Below, piece after piece: positions 11,101 through 16,627 of a DNA stretch of 20,696 nt; position 1 is the first letter of the stretch, and every line of letters starts with the position of its first letter. The position numbers and the translations under genes are program-made. The notes beneath the pieces were generated by a model. That model ran no database searches. It was given only the letters and a program-made list of their open reading frames with translations, and was not told the origin of the DNA. The stretch spans positions 1 through 20,696 of the forward strand of contig SFNY01000040.1 in assembly GCA_004554085.1 (NCBI GenBank), read 5' to 3'. This DNA is from Clostridiales bacterium. Its GTDB lineage: Bacteria; Bacillota; Clostridia; Christensenellales; Aristaeellaceae.

Positions 11101-14100
11101 AGTATGGTCGCAGAACCGCGCTGACCATTGGCCAGGTTTCACAGCTGATTTCCGACAAGTTGGATGACAGCTTCTTTACTGCGGTGTTGCAGGATGCCAA
11201 AATCATCACGACCACGCGCAAGGCCACCGAGATGGAACACGCAGATGACATCTTCCGAATGGCCGTCATCAACGAGAAGCGCGGGAACGGCAAGGCTGAG
11301 GGAGCCAAGGATGCGCTGATTCAGGCGTATCAGGCCAGCATTGTGCGCGACGATTTCAGCGAGGGTGGCTACGAGGCGTATCAGGCAGCACGCGCAGATG
11401 CCAGGGAAAAGGCGCTTGTAAAGGCAAAGGAAATCCGAAGTGAGTACAGCGAGGAAAAGAGCAAGCGTCAACTAGATGTGGAGCTGGCGAACCTGACGGA
11501 CAAGCTGGACCAGGATGCTGCGATCATTGCAAACATGCGCTCTGTTGAGCGCGCTTACTACCGTCTCGGAAACGGTGACGTGGAGGCGGCCCTCAGCGGC
11601 GAGCGCGGCGGTCAGATTCCTGTTCCGCTGATGAACATTTTTACCGGAATGGTTCTGGACGCATCCGATGGAAAGAAGGGCAGAAAGGCCGTCACTCGCG
11701 AGATGGACAGCACGCAGCGGATTGTGGATGCCTACGCAGCGGACTACGCACCGTTCATCAACGCGGTGTTTGTGAATCCTGCGCTTCATACGAACGACGT
11801 GGTGAAATCCGAGACGAATAAGCTGCTCGACGAGCTTCGCAAGAAGATTCCCAGCCAGAAGATCGAGGTCACAGTCTCTCGCGATGGTGCGCCAGTGGCG
11901 GAGAAGATGAGCATCCGTGAAATCGTCGGCCATATCATCGACGAGCGCAGAAACGATGTGTATTCGCCCGAGCTTTCGGATAACGACTACGTGAATGAGC
12001 GTTTGAACAATTACGGAATCACCGATGCCAAAACTCGAAAGATCATTCAGGAAGCGGTGGATTACGGGCGGAAGTTCAACGATCAGCTCTATGCGCTGGC
12101 GAACGAATCACTGGTGCAGAACGGCCATTACGAGCATACTTACGGCTACCGGAAATGGTACATGCACCATTACACCCCTGAAACCGGGCTCCCGGCGCTG
12201 TTGGGCATCCCTTCCAGCGATGACGAGATCAGCCAGGTGTTCGTGGACGATACCGGCAACCGCAGGCCGTCTCACGAGTTCAACGCTGCGGCTTTGGAAC
12301 GGCACGGCGATCAGACAGGCTATGATTTTGTGGAATCCGTGCAACGCTCTCTTAGCGGCGTTATGAACACGATCTATCAGACTGGAAACATCGACCGATT
12401 GAAGCAGCTGGAGCAGGCGATCAACGGTACGCCGAAGATGGATGAGAGCGGCAATTACATCTACGAGAACAACAAGGTTGTGCTGGAAAGCAGACCCATG
12501 TATGAGGTTGGCCCGGATGGCCAGCAGGTAGATAAGAGTTACCTGACTGGGTTCGGCAATACCATCGGTCAGTTTGCGCAGCGCGCCGCCAACAAGCGCA
12601 CCGGCAAGATCGACCGCGCGATTATGGAAAGCCCTGCCGGAAGAAAGTCGTTGGCCTGGGTAAAGCTGGCGACTTCCCTGCGTTCCGCAGCCGCAGTCGC
12701 ATTCAACCCCATGTCGGCGATGACGAACATCGCTCCGGTGAAGTTCCTTGCGGGCATCTGTACGCCCTCTGAAATCTCCTCTGCAATGGCGAGTACGATC
12801 GCTCAGATGACCGGCGCTGCCGAGAGCGAGGATTATATCAAGGTGAACAGCAGCTTTGTCAAGGGCAGAACGGAGCACTCCGCAGAGGAGCGCGCCATCC
12901 AGGGCAAGGTCATGGACGCAGGCTACGCAATGTCCGGCGCAGTTGACAGCTTCACGACGAACTTCATGGCCCGCGCACTGTTCAATCATGAATTCAATAC
13001 CAATGGCGGAGATGCGGAGGTAGCACTCACCCAGACCGAGGATATGCTGCGGCGCATGCTGACTGACAAATCCCGTGTGGGACGCTCGCAATTCTATGAG
13101 AACGTCTCGCTTGGTGGCGTATTTGGACAGTTCCAGCAGGAGTCCGTGAACGAGCTGATGTACATGCTCAAAGACATGCGCTATTACGGTGGTGGAAAGA
13201 TTCCGAAAGCGTTGGCGATGATGCTGGGCGTGTACGTGTTCAACGCCATGTTCAACTACCTGCGCGGAAGCGAATCCATGAGCGATCCCCTGGGCGAGAC
13301 GGTCAAGGCATTCAACAGCCTAGAGGAGGACGCGACGAACTACGAGAAGGTGAAGGCGGTCATCGGTGCGCTCGGCGATAGCATCAATCCCATCGACTTC
13401 TTCACTTCCGGCGAGACGGCTGTCACGAGCTCTGTGAGCGATCTTGTGTCGAGCGCAGACGAGCTGTTTAGCGGCGAAGCGGACGTATGGGACTTTATCA
13501 CGACGGTAGGCTCTGCGTGGTTCCCTGGAGGTACGACGATCAAGCGTGCCCATACCGGCGTCAAGAGCGTGCAGCAGGGGTATTCGGAGACTACCGGCGG
13601 CAGAGTCAAGTTCGTTACCGGTGAACCCAATGCGGCGAAGTATGCTGCGGCTGCTATTGGCGGCGTGAACGTGCTTCCGCAGTCGAAAGACTACGTGTAC
13701 GGCTTTGATGATGCGCTGGGCAGCAACCAGTCGCAGAAGTTCAAGGCGCTGGTTAACGCCGGCCTCGATCCGTCGCTCGCCTGGAACTCTGCAAAGGGCA
13801 CAGCCAACGCAAAGACACAGACAACCGCAGCCAACGAGACGCTTTCGGACGATGAATCGACTGCAAAGGAGATTCAAGAGACGCAGAGCACTGCGCGTAC
13901 ATCCCGCGAGGAGGTAGGCATGCCGATGGACGTCGCTCCCTGGGCGGTGACGGACGGGCAAGGAGCCGATGAGAGCACACCTGCCGGGGTCGGAATTGCC
14001 CTGTGGAGGAAGTACGGCCTGTACACCTACCCGCAGACGCTGGAGAGCGACGCTGCGAACGAGGAGTACCGGAAGGCCTACAACACGATTGTGAAGTCCT

Positions 14101-14249
14101 ATCTGGGCGGAGCCTATGGCGAAACCGGAACCAGAGCAGCCGCTGAGAAGCTGGAAACGGCTCTGAGAAAGGCTCGGAGCAAAGCCAAGGCCAAGTATTC
14201 GTCAGAGGAAGAAACGAACGAGGGAGGTGATTTGAATGGCCAGAAGTAA
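2175..14249 (+). CDS. Giant 4024-residue phage protein, large polyvalent-type with LPD38-like C-terminus; probable ejected virion protein
   Basis: One uninterrupted 12-kb frame, started by GGAGG (2163-2167) 7 nt before ATG 2175. From the N-terminus I see the following: a Ser/Ala linker (about residues 20-50); an aromatic-rich globular part (to about 550); Ala-rich helical regions; hydrophobic stretches near 1234-1276 and 1511-1532, with the ELFTETP and NEVGQEEIS motifs seen in Firmicutes phage giant proteins; a Pro/Glu linker (1628-1665); a coiled coil (about 1676-1850); an AT-rich-encoded segment (about 1876-2016); a coiled coil (2075-2150); an acidic linker (about 2719-2802); a coiled coil (2809-2929); and a C-terminal part (about 3476-3840) with FPGGTTIKRAHTGVKSVQQG, resembling LPD38. 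No Walker A, HExxH, DPPY or T7-type polymerase motifs were found. The protein may enter the host with the DNA, as large polyvalent proteins are thought to do. The LPD38 match is from memory of the family pattern. Confidence 0.8.
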   Translation: MATNNKKETNARIAQRVAAEYKAGKVVAKAGTPTARTSGSSAAAKNSIYADNIPHVVTQSKAKQLYDRGFKITVNTPSGAKEYKKYGSSGQNSISEAGKYLAPQTLRYNYETKKPEDMDLAEFTAYMRANGATDEQWQSLASSVENPGSLTYNPYWGSRSTQEVALPFFRQYFGSEDVRLDEDFFVQNVGLRAFAQYTNTGSLKTPGKYASDDEWAGYWYVKTLQDKDENLKVDQEWSDLRKRLSEEYAGYQQVYGRAPSYDELISRIDWSDYTYLQKIDNSRNIGTETSNNVLRLNWGTNYSRESLAGLYSVLKSGGDISEDRSYFEDAVQYWLSPAGEDAGAAASNALGMDVAGWTDADYDSAMQQARQSGDHETYETLKYFRWANGEHMGSLDTTDYLGGRFGYYKDDAYFKAIEETYASVWEEMYTDESRTSVKKPTASDSIVYHAAYQAWQDMQTKADTELVEEQAERVFAAVQSVDKADFSSEEEYREFINDYVLDLSGSDYAELRKYMDGSLKLARDVFISQEELDAYIHDSWTGGAQEKPETIVVEATEPPYGYDEAMQNNAASDAVKHASDAKETADALVALSESGASVSASQIAQSGMTVVPALILESKVAPVLAAIWKDFRSGSLTEKLGDAASFIQEKAVDPVLKMLAEATGADGTETITVGNLKELLVQQTLAQMGGSDVSVADGVIAAAIPDSNEFLFAIYRMPTDGGSDILDQPVDMGAYRNVYNNCKEQGYTPEDSADTALSAAMYCEPGLKAIGNGLESDEELAAASNSLVDKVTGSEGYEDGMALLAPIVSEAAAASEEDATQELQDFAGAMALGMSEQATAAHSATTRNLLNELMHGDISASDVLEGLKNTGKYLMQKAGGFAQGVVDNTRKVFRSGELGYTSAQITTERYDALDDETRSSIDGVYNQQIGSVASDSEVLLGIAAYAARNGHAEGYGSGESKAIDSTGERFLSGNDFISWLGAVTNTTSEEDQEQYKVRNDLRTYGRWFTFDEAWALANAWETGYIDYDGFRDVLENRVSKFSGECVNAINNADALSEGAQQLRSTLDGMEAGINHNLEATSNGISDEIISSAKSAQNWISNGADAISTIRAQAGLADAIGLDDIIAQSEDEALRHFAIEDALTALIDGNTQADVIDQTSGYDFTLPQVDELRKAIDLYEKFGAYGYDFVMAATPEYLKKFGIDLEGEGLTASLEEYMDELTEGAWRDAYVSDGLGFVGMMNAGLVKGYQGVGNVVAGGSRMIRDVLDFLPGITAYNEGDGSYYDRVQSVSGKVDERLATKATSFEQFAAKIVSEVTRNQLTGAFGAALGNMANAGKFSRHVSSAVQKATSGGTVNASGVAQLMNAATASKSAIDTAEIIARTPFATTVFTGSYNESRDNEKGVFSSLTRACLDTMIELFTETPAVDDKLDAVKNWIMPSLDKAGDGAIGYIAKLASDSFNEVGQEEISLMFERLFDTIEDVDGSKISDVKSFFSELWRSIRDNTEGMGEEAASTALSTTCITLLGSVFNLPFNSVSRFKLDEAMSGNMRLDAASVESLMSDAIMEIGEAMETAESAAAETGKEKSEYDPTKTPVFDRNGTLKDKFKAAIRGEGSESELAQAIEDEVAGDASETAQEAPTEQETAPEQEAVAEPAPAEEARPERDPNLSVGATKVADYMDEAENATRDAIAAEAGNRVFEAAMAQDSATQTARKAYERAQEDLSREQQKEIEISMQIDTKQQQMYGIYSAAMNEGVPFNSPNVQNAVIANQQATAALRSDLAKQQEKVKLARTACERAQKEYDEAREEAKKQYQAEAATTAKKAAMRIDEARALLQSEVAKQGLVPIDEINPKPGRRYADDTATIPSDGDVDPRTVYNEDLSKLEKNKRTDKAVGADLDKITIRQDENGRFDFNDFAGRESDAVYGVLKKDVTLNESSETTGIDNRDYSIDFDLKATNLLDLFNRILNTSESNAQEYMVHVPKKVYDSLIGIFERMKNGKKYLDTFFKHSVNTEENADYRVIGRDRVDKTSDLARSLSSTNYDTLKNEFGMTPVAENENEVILKITGSQKGIYTSDILQAEQELRDARTELSDIRAIVGGLEASGRLARGEEKQSILAQKKEYVQRLEAARSRVLAAKNALSETKREQAGFTAEEYVLVQRSDLQSLLNGLSDRRIIDDIDVDVQVENLYEQYNAGTYDSEHLKSILMELTDFSDMDESKAAIVRKNIDGMSDAELMTEIISTWRDQDRADAAQGILKQLPYRAFESSAAMRKYVKENGGWSRSGGSFENLETKQSYYVNYGLLSLVNRYRNMLAASEDSDLDDLGLSMYHLNPNDLEGFLRKTVELANAAALQGEERWKALETLAGVVESPLKDGKLYNAVDTVPAGTLRVNPKCKNSGLQDEAGNFLADRALYQVQKACINISNNTGNYSLYVVEEVDGQRVVRQAGAFYEELGGRYCPTYTYIMENATEAYLKHTKTTQDGREYVNYDFSVGIGDARSDDALKDNLDAAERLFMGMFSATEAQPSNAEFGLYAEAYLRAKADVLERAISMAARDYRLNGDRFGNDHTRQLAEEVRANKEELVQIRKALNDDSELQKYIEGYKFASNGASGADVRAAAEMVVERAGVSSPEAQAAMALAENAPEADAEADSVPEAAVSSEKRSIALEVDQRLTEGMTAEGRGDYYASRAEDAARDGDAYRYARYQREVLNAAEESGMTEAEGASEDTESGENGDTSTETSDQTADPVVQAMDEYEVSPEDQAAIDEAYPNREAKEEAELFDKSEQFAEPKPVDENTSVGGMGHDAESIEYGRQVIRQQNALIKQLNRQINDLVPAIKAEWENGASYWSSLAEEKKRLMQEMNDANGDPARLASIRDGINRIHVAQQHSDEARESFARWTSLVSNKKALENRRNTAKQTMKVNSQMVNGTETAKQLAEGDVKYNPYIPVAGSKGNKTGLEIAKEIRNDAYGSGMMKYGRRTALTIGQVSQLISDKLDDSFFTAVLQDAKIITTTRKATEMEHADDIFRMAVINEKRGNGKAEGAKDALIQAYQASIVRDDFSEGGYEAYQAARADAREKALVKAKEIRSEYSEEKSKRQLDVELANLTDKLDQDAAIIANMRSVERAYYRLGNGDVEAALSGERGGQIPVPLMNIFTGMVLDASDGKKGRKAVTREMDSTQRIVDAYAADYAPFINAVFVNPALHTNDVVKSETNKLLDELRKKIPSQKIEVTVSRDGAPVAEKMSIREIVGHIIDERRNDVYSPELSDNDYVNERLNNYGITDAKTRKIIQEAVDYGRKFNDQLYALANESLVQNGHYEHTYGYRKWYMHHYTPETGLPALLGIPSSDDEISQVFVDDTGNRRPSHEFNAAALERHGDQTGYDFVESVQRSLSGVMNTIYQTGNIDRLKQLEQAINGTPKMDESGNYIYENNKVVLESRPMYEVGPDGQQVDKSYLTGFGNTIGQFAQRAANKRTGKIDRAIMESPAGRKSLAWVKLATSLRSAAAVAFNPMSAMTNIAPVKFLAGICTPSEISSAMASTIAQMTGAAESEDYIKVNSSFVKGRTEHSAEERAIQGKVMDAGYAMSGAVDSFTTNFMARALFNHEFNTNGGDAEVALTQTEDMLRRMLTDKSRVGRSQFYENVSLGGVFGQFQQESVNELMYMLKDMRYYGGGKIPKALAMMLGVYVFNAMFNYLRGSESMSDPLGETVKAFNSLEEDATNYEKVKAVIGALGDSINPIDFFTSGETAVTSSVSDLVSSADELFSGEADVWDFITTVGSAWFPGGTTIKRAHTGVKSVQQGYSETTGGRVKFVTGEPNAAKYAAAAIGGVNVLPQSKDYVYGFDDALGSNQSQKFKALVNAGLDPSLAWNSAKGTANAKTQTTAANETLSDDESTAKEIQETQSTARTSREEVGMPMDVAPWAVTDGQGADESTPAGVGIALWRKYGLYTYPQTLESDAANEEYRKAYNTIVKSYLGGAYGETGTRAAAEKLETALRKARSKAKAKYSSEEETNEGGDLNGQK

Positions 14250-14745
14250 GCAGGGAAAGATCGAGTACAGATCGCAGTTCGCGCAGAGTGGACGAAACTT
14301 CAAGGCAGGGACGATTGAGGAGACGTTTCCCAGGGTATCGTTGCTGAAGCGCAGGATCAAGCAGTATTTCGAGGCCTGCGACGCAGAGAAAAAGCATTAC
14401 TCTGTGCCAGGCCTTGGCCTGTTCCTGGGTATTCGCACCAAGGTGATCCTGAACTACAACCCGGAGGACGAGGAGCTGAAGGAATACAAGCTGGCAATCG
14501 ACTATGCCCTTCAGCGGATCGAGGCCTATGCTGCGGAACGTCTCTATGAGAATCGCGGCTCGACCAAAGGCACGGAGTTCCTGCTCCAGAACACGCTCGG
14601 TTACGCCAACAAGAGCGACGTCAACTCCAAGCAGGAGCTGGAGGTCACGGAGAAGCAGCGAATCAAGCAGTTGCCTGACGAGGAGGTTCAGGGGAGGCTT
14701 CTGCGGCTGGTTCCCAAGATCGACCAGATCACCAAAGCACAGTAA
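14236..14745 (+). CDS. Phage terminase small subunit, P22 gp3-like
   Basis: This 169-residue protein resembles the DNA-packaging gp3 type of small terminase. It has a helical LLKRRIKQYFEACD segment, then the helix-turn-helix-like YSVPGLGLFLGIRTKVILNY, then AIDYALQRIEAYAAERLYE, then the FLLQNTLGYANKSDVN ending typical of Firmicutes homologues. Small terminases recognise the packaging site and hand the DNA to the large subunit. The start overlaps the giant gene's end by 14 nt and is fixed by GGAGG (14223-14227), 8 nt upstream. The large subunit gene, usually next, is absent: an intrinsic terminator and then the tRNA gene follow. It must lie elsewhere in the prophage or be lost. Confidence 0.72.
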   Translation: MARSKQGKIEYRSQFAQSGRNFKAGTIEETFPRVSLLKRRIKQYFEACDAEKKHYSVPGLGLFLGIRTKVILNYNPEDEELKEYKLAIDYALQRIEAYAAERLYENRGSTKGTEFLLQNTLGYANKSDVNSKQELEVTEKQRIKQLPDEEVQGRLLRLVPKIDQITKAQ

Positions 14746-14755
14746 ATCGGGTGCA

Positions 14756-14785
14756 GCGCCTCTCGGCAACGGGAGGCGCTTTTTT
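14756..14785 (+). terminator. Intrinsic terminator closing the phage operon
   Basis: The stem GCGCCTCTC / GGGAGGCGC (9 bp with one G.U pair) and loop GGCAAC are followed by six T (14780-14785). It lies 11 nt after the small terminase stop codon. Confidence 0.88.
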
Positions 14786-14880
14786 GACTGCCAGTTTGAC
14801 TGCCATATCCACAAAAAATACAACCAAATAGCAACTATACAAAAAATAGTTTACAAACAAATTCTAGGCTTAGACATAGC
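14783..14880. repeat. AT-rich stretch with short direct repeats, possible phage attachment arm region
   Basis: An 11-bp direct repeat TTTGACTGCCA occurs at 14783-14793 and 14795-14805 with a 12-bp period. A second direct repeat ACAAAAAATA occurs at 14811-14820 and 14839-14848. An inverted repeat AACTAT/ATAGTT with a 7-nt spacer lies at 14833-14851. The stretch is much richer in A and T than its neighbours and holds no gene. Its place between the last phage gene and the tRNA 3' end fits integrase arm sites, but no integrase is present here to confirm this. Confidence 0.4.
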
Positions 14881-14923
14881 AAAAACCCCTGAAAACACGG
14901 CATTTTCGCGTATTTTCAGGGGT
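14881..14923 (-). terminator. Intrinsic terminator of the tRNA-Arg transcript
   Basis: Perfect 10-bp arms CCCCTGAAAA and TTTTCAGGGG (14886-14895 and 14914-14923) enclose an 18-nt loop. Read on the - strand, the hairpin is followed by TTTTT (14881-14885). It starts 8 nt beyond the encoded CCA of the tRNA. Confidence 0.85.
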
Positions 14924-14931
14924 TCTGATCT

Positions 14932-15008
14932 TGGCGTGCCATGCGCGATTCGAACGCGCGGCCTTCAGAGTCGGAGTCTGACACTCTATCCAGCTGAGCT
15001 AATGGCAC
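14932..15008 (-). tRNA. tRNA-Arg (anticodon CCG)
   Basis: On the - strand the full cloverleaf can be folded. The acceptor stem is GTGCCAT / ATGGCAC (15002-15008 with 14936-14942), with discriminator G at 14935 and an encoded CCA at 14932-14934. The D arm carries AGCTCAGCTGGATAGAG. The anticodon stem is TCAGA / TCTGA with the 7-nt loop CTCCGAC, giving anticodon CCG, which reads the Arg codon CGG. The T arm is GCGCG TTCGAAT CGCGC. The 3' end points at the phage genes, the arrangement expected when a phage integrates into a tRNA 3' half and restores it with its own copy. The gene has its own promoter and terminator. Confidence 0.95.
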
Positions 15009-15120
15009 ACAATCTGCGCCGGAGCCTTTGCGGAGGAAGGTTCCGACTGTGCGATTCAGGACGGCATATCTCGTGATTCGCTCCGCAGGTGAAACTGCCA
15101 ACTGACTTCGCAACACATCT

Positions 15121-15149
15121 ATTATAGCGCAGATTTCCCATTCAGGCAA
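15121..15149 (-). promoter_or_regulatory. Promoter of the tRNA-Arg gene
   Basis: On the - strand, TTGCCT (15144-15149) and TATAAT (15121-15126) are separated by exactly 17 bp, a near-consensus housekeeping promoter. It would start transcription near 15114 and leave a leader of about 105 nt before the mature tRNA. Confidence 0.75.
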
Positions 15150-15323
15150 GCGATTCGACAAAGGTTTTCACAATTTTCCAGGAAATTTGCAATAGTGCCG
15201 GACGTGGGGCGGGACAAACGAAGTTTATCGGACGTCTTTTGCAGATGCTGCGATCATTCGGGAAATTGCAGAGGGCAGCAGCCTGTGGTCTTCATCTTCA
15301 AAGGGGATGCATCCTTGGCCGAT

Positions 15324-15524
15324 TCAAAGCGCCAGGATTCTCCTGCTGCGCTCCGGGGGGAAGTAGCTCTGGATGCAGGAGATCAGCGGAATCACAGCGC
15401 CCGGCAGCAACATGATTTTGACCACATCGTAGATGAAGAACTGGATGTTGCCGCTCGCTTTGCCCGCGGGCTCCAGTCCGCAGGCCCTCACAGCGCCGGC
15501 GATCAGACGGCTCAGCCAATTCAT
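15324..15524 (-). pseudogene. N-terminal remnant of a YraQ/DUF318-type permease gene
   Basis: A 66-residue frame starts at ATG 15524 and stops at 15324. It contains IQFFIYDVVKIMLLPGAV followed by ISCIQSYFPPERSRRIL. This is the pattern of the first membrane helix and first loop (FFIYD.IKI...ISY..SYFPPE) of the YraQ/DUF318 permeases, which are normally about 300 residues or more. The stop falls where the intact protein would go on to its next helix, and I find no continuation in any frame up to the tRNA promoter. No ribosome binding site precedes the ATG. It is best read as a decayed gene start, formerly divergent from the ABC transporter operon. A short expressed protein is possible but unlikely. 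Confidence 0.55.
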
Positions 15525-15562
15525 GCCGATAGCATCATTCTGACCGCCCGACAACCGTGTGA

Positions 15563-15605
15563 CTTGATGAACATTTGACAAATGCTTGATGACCCTCTGA
15601 TGACC
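15563..15605. promoter_or_regulatory. Likely operator region: phased TGATGA repeats and a palindrome
   Basis: TGATGA occurs at 15565-15570, 15587-15592 and 15598-15603. The start-to-start steps are 22 and 11 bp, close to two turns and one turn of the helix, so all three face the same side. The last two extend to TGATGACC. Between the first and second lies the odd palindrome CATTTGACAAATG (15572-15584). The cluster sits just upstream of the putative promoter of the ABC transporter operon and is likely bound by a regulator that I cannot name. Confidence 0.45.
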
Positions 15606-15629
15606 TCCGGCGCATCCGCATGTTAGAAT
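15601..15629 (+). promoter_or_regulatory. Putative promoter of the ABC transporter operon
   Basis: TAGAAT (15624-15629) is a fair -10 box. Seventeen bp upstream is only TGACCT (15601-15606), a poor -35 that overlaps the third TGATGA repeat. A weak -35 under a repeat cluster would suit a promoter that needs an activator. The start codon follows 26 nt after the -10 box. Confidence 0.4.
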
Positions 15630-15654
15630 AATGCAGAAAGAGAGGTCTTGCAGG

Positions 15655-16608
15655 ATGGAGATTCGCCTTGAGGGCATCACCAAGGGCTTTGGCGGGAAGG
15701 CCGTCATCCGGCCCACCACGCTTCGGATCGAAAGCGGAAGCTTCACCACCCTTCTGGGGCCGTCCGGCTGCGGCAAGACGACCCTGCTGCGCATGATCGC
15801 CGGGCTGGAGACGCCGGACACGGGCGAAATCTTCTTCGACGACTGGTGCGTCTTTTCCAGGGAAAAGAAGATCAACGTGCCGCCGGAGAAGCGTGGGCTG
15901 GGCTTCGTGTTTCAGGACTTCGCGCTCTGGCCCCACATGAGCGTATTTGAAAACGTCGCCTTTGGGCTTCGGGCCTCGGGGGACACCCGGGATCTGGAGC
16001 GCCGGGTGAAGGACGCGCTCCATGCGGTGCAGCTGGACGAATTTGTCCAGCGCTATCCGCACCAGCTCTCCGGCGGACAGCAGCAGCGCGTGGCCTTTGC
16101 CAGGGCCATCGTGATCGAGCCCAAGTGCATCCTCTTCGACGAGCCGCTCTCCGCGCTGGACGCGCTGCTCCGGGAGGAGATGCGCACGGAGCTGCGGGAG
16201 CTGACCGGTCGTCTGGGCATCACCTCCGTCTTTGTGACCCACGACCAGACGGAGGCCATGAGCATGAGCGACAAAATCGCCGTGCTGTACGGCGGCAGCG
16301 TGGAGCAGTACGACAGCCCGGAGGTCATCTATTCCGCGCCCAAAACGAAATTCGTGGCCCACTTTGTGGGGGCCTCCGACTGGATCGACGAGCATCACAT
16401 GTTCCGCCCGGAGAAGGCCTCGCTGCAGGCTGCGGAGGATCTCAGGCGCTTTGACACGCAGGTGCTCTCCGCGCAGTTCCTCGGCGACAGCTATCAGCTT
16501 CGCCTGAAGTATCAGGCGCAGAATTGGGTGCTGTCCTCCGCGAAAAGGGTGTCGATCGGGACGCAGCTCCCGATTTACATAGAGAAACGGGACATCATTA
16601 CACTGTAA
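15655..16608 (+). CDS. ABC transporter ATP-binding protein, iron(III)/2-AEP (FbpC-like) type
   Basis: This 317-residue protein is the ATPase of an importer. All motifs are present: Walker A GPSGCGKTT (residues 35-43), Q-loop FQDFALWPHMSVFENVAFG, signature LSGGQQQRVAFARA, Walker B CILFDEPLSALDA, and H-loop FVTHDQTEAMS. SVEQYDSPEVIYSAPKTKFVAHFVG marks the start of the C-terminal regulatory (TOBE-like) part usual in the FbpC/PotA/CysA group. ATG 15655 is preferred to ATG 15631, since GAGAGG (15640-15645) lies 9 nt before it and nothing precedes 15631. It is the first gene of a four-gene operon, 19 nt before the binding-protein gene. The substrate cannot be fixed from this subunit. Confidence 0.9.
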   Translation: MEIRLEGITKGFGGKAVIRPTTLRIESGSFTTLLGPSGCGKTTLLRMIAGLETPDTGEIFFDDWCVFSREKKINVPPEKRGLGFVFQDFALWPHMSVFENVAFGLRASGDTRDLERRVKDALHAVQLDEFVQRYPHQLSGGQQQRVAFARAIVIEPKCILFDEPLSALDALLREEMRTELRELTGRLGITSVFVTHDQTEAMSMSDKIAVLYGGSVEQYDSPEVIYSAPKTKFVAHFVGASDWIDEHHMFRPEKASLQAAEDLRRFDTQVLSAQFLGDSYQLRLKYQAQNWVLSSAKRVSIGTQLPIYIEKRDIITL

Positions 16609-16627
16609 AGGGAAAGAGGTTTTACAC

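Larger units (their letters stand above)
1..14934 (+). mobile_element. Right-hand part of an integrated prophage
   Basis: Everything from the window start to the tRNA gene is on one strand and phage-like: a holin cassette, two small coiled-coil paralogs, a 12-kb gene for a giant protein, and a small terminase subunit. The stretch ends next to the 3' end of a tRNA-Arg gene, a classic integration target. The left end, integrase, large terminase, portal and capsid genes are not in the window, so whether the phage is complete cannot be judged. The exact junction is inferred; it may lie inside the tRNA 3' half (14932-14990) or slightly to its left. No second copy of the tRNA end is visible here to define the attachment core. 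Confidence 0.75.
15009..15654. other. 646-base region between tRNA-Arg and the ABC operon
   Basis: No intact gene is seen here. From left to right it holds the tRNA leader and promoter (to 15149), about 170 bases in which I see nothing, the permease remnant (15324-15524), and the control region of the transporter operon (about 15560-15650). The + strand frame at 15195-15578 is the antisense of the remnant and is not called. Confidence 0.6.

Noticed and set aside
2175..14249. Idea that the giant protein is an N4-type virion RNA polymerase
   Set aside because: The size and context fit, but I could not find the T7-like polymerase motifs (D....R, R...K.......YG, HD) in order; kept only as something to test by structure prediction.
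14504..15076. A + strand frame running through the terminase end, terminator and tRNA
   Set aside because: It crosses an intrinsic terminator and the tRNA on the opposite strand and has no start signal; an artefact of open sequence.
15195..15578. A 127-residue + strand frame between the tRNA and the transporter operon
   Set aside because: It is mostly the antisense of the permease remnant, whose - strand translation shows real family residues.
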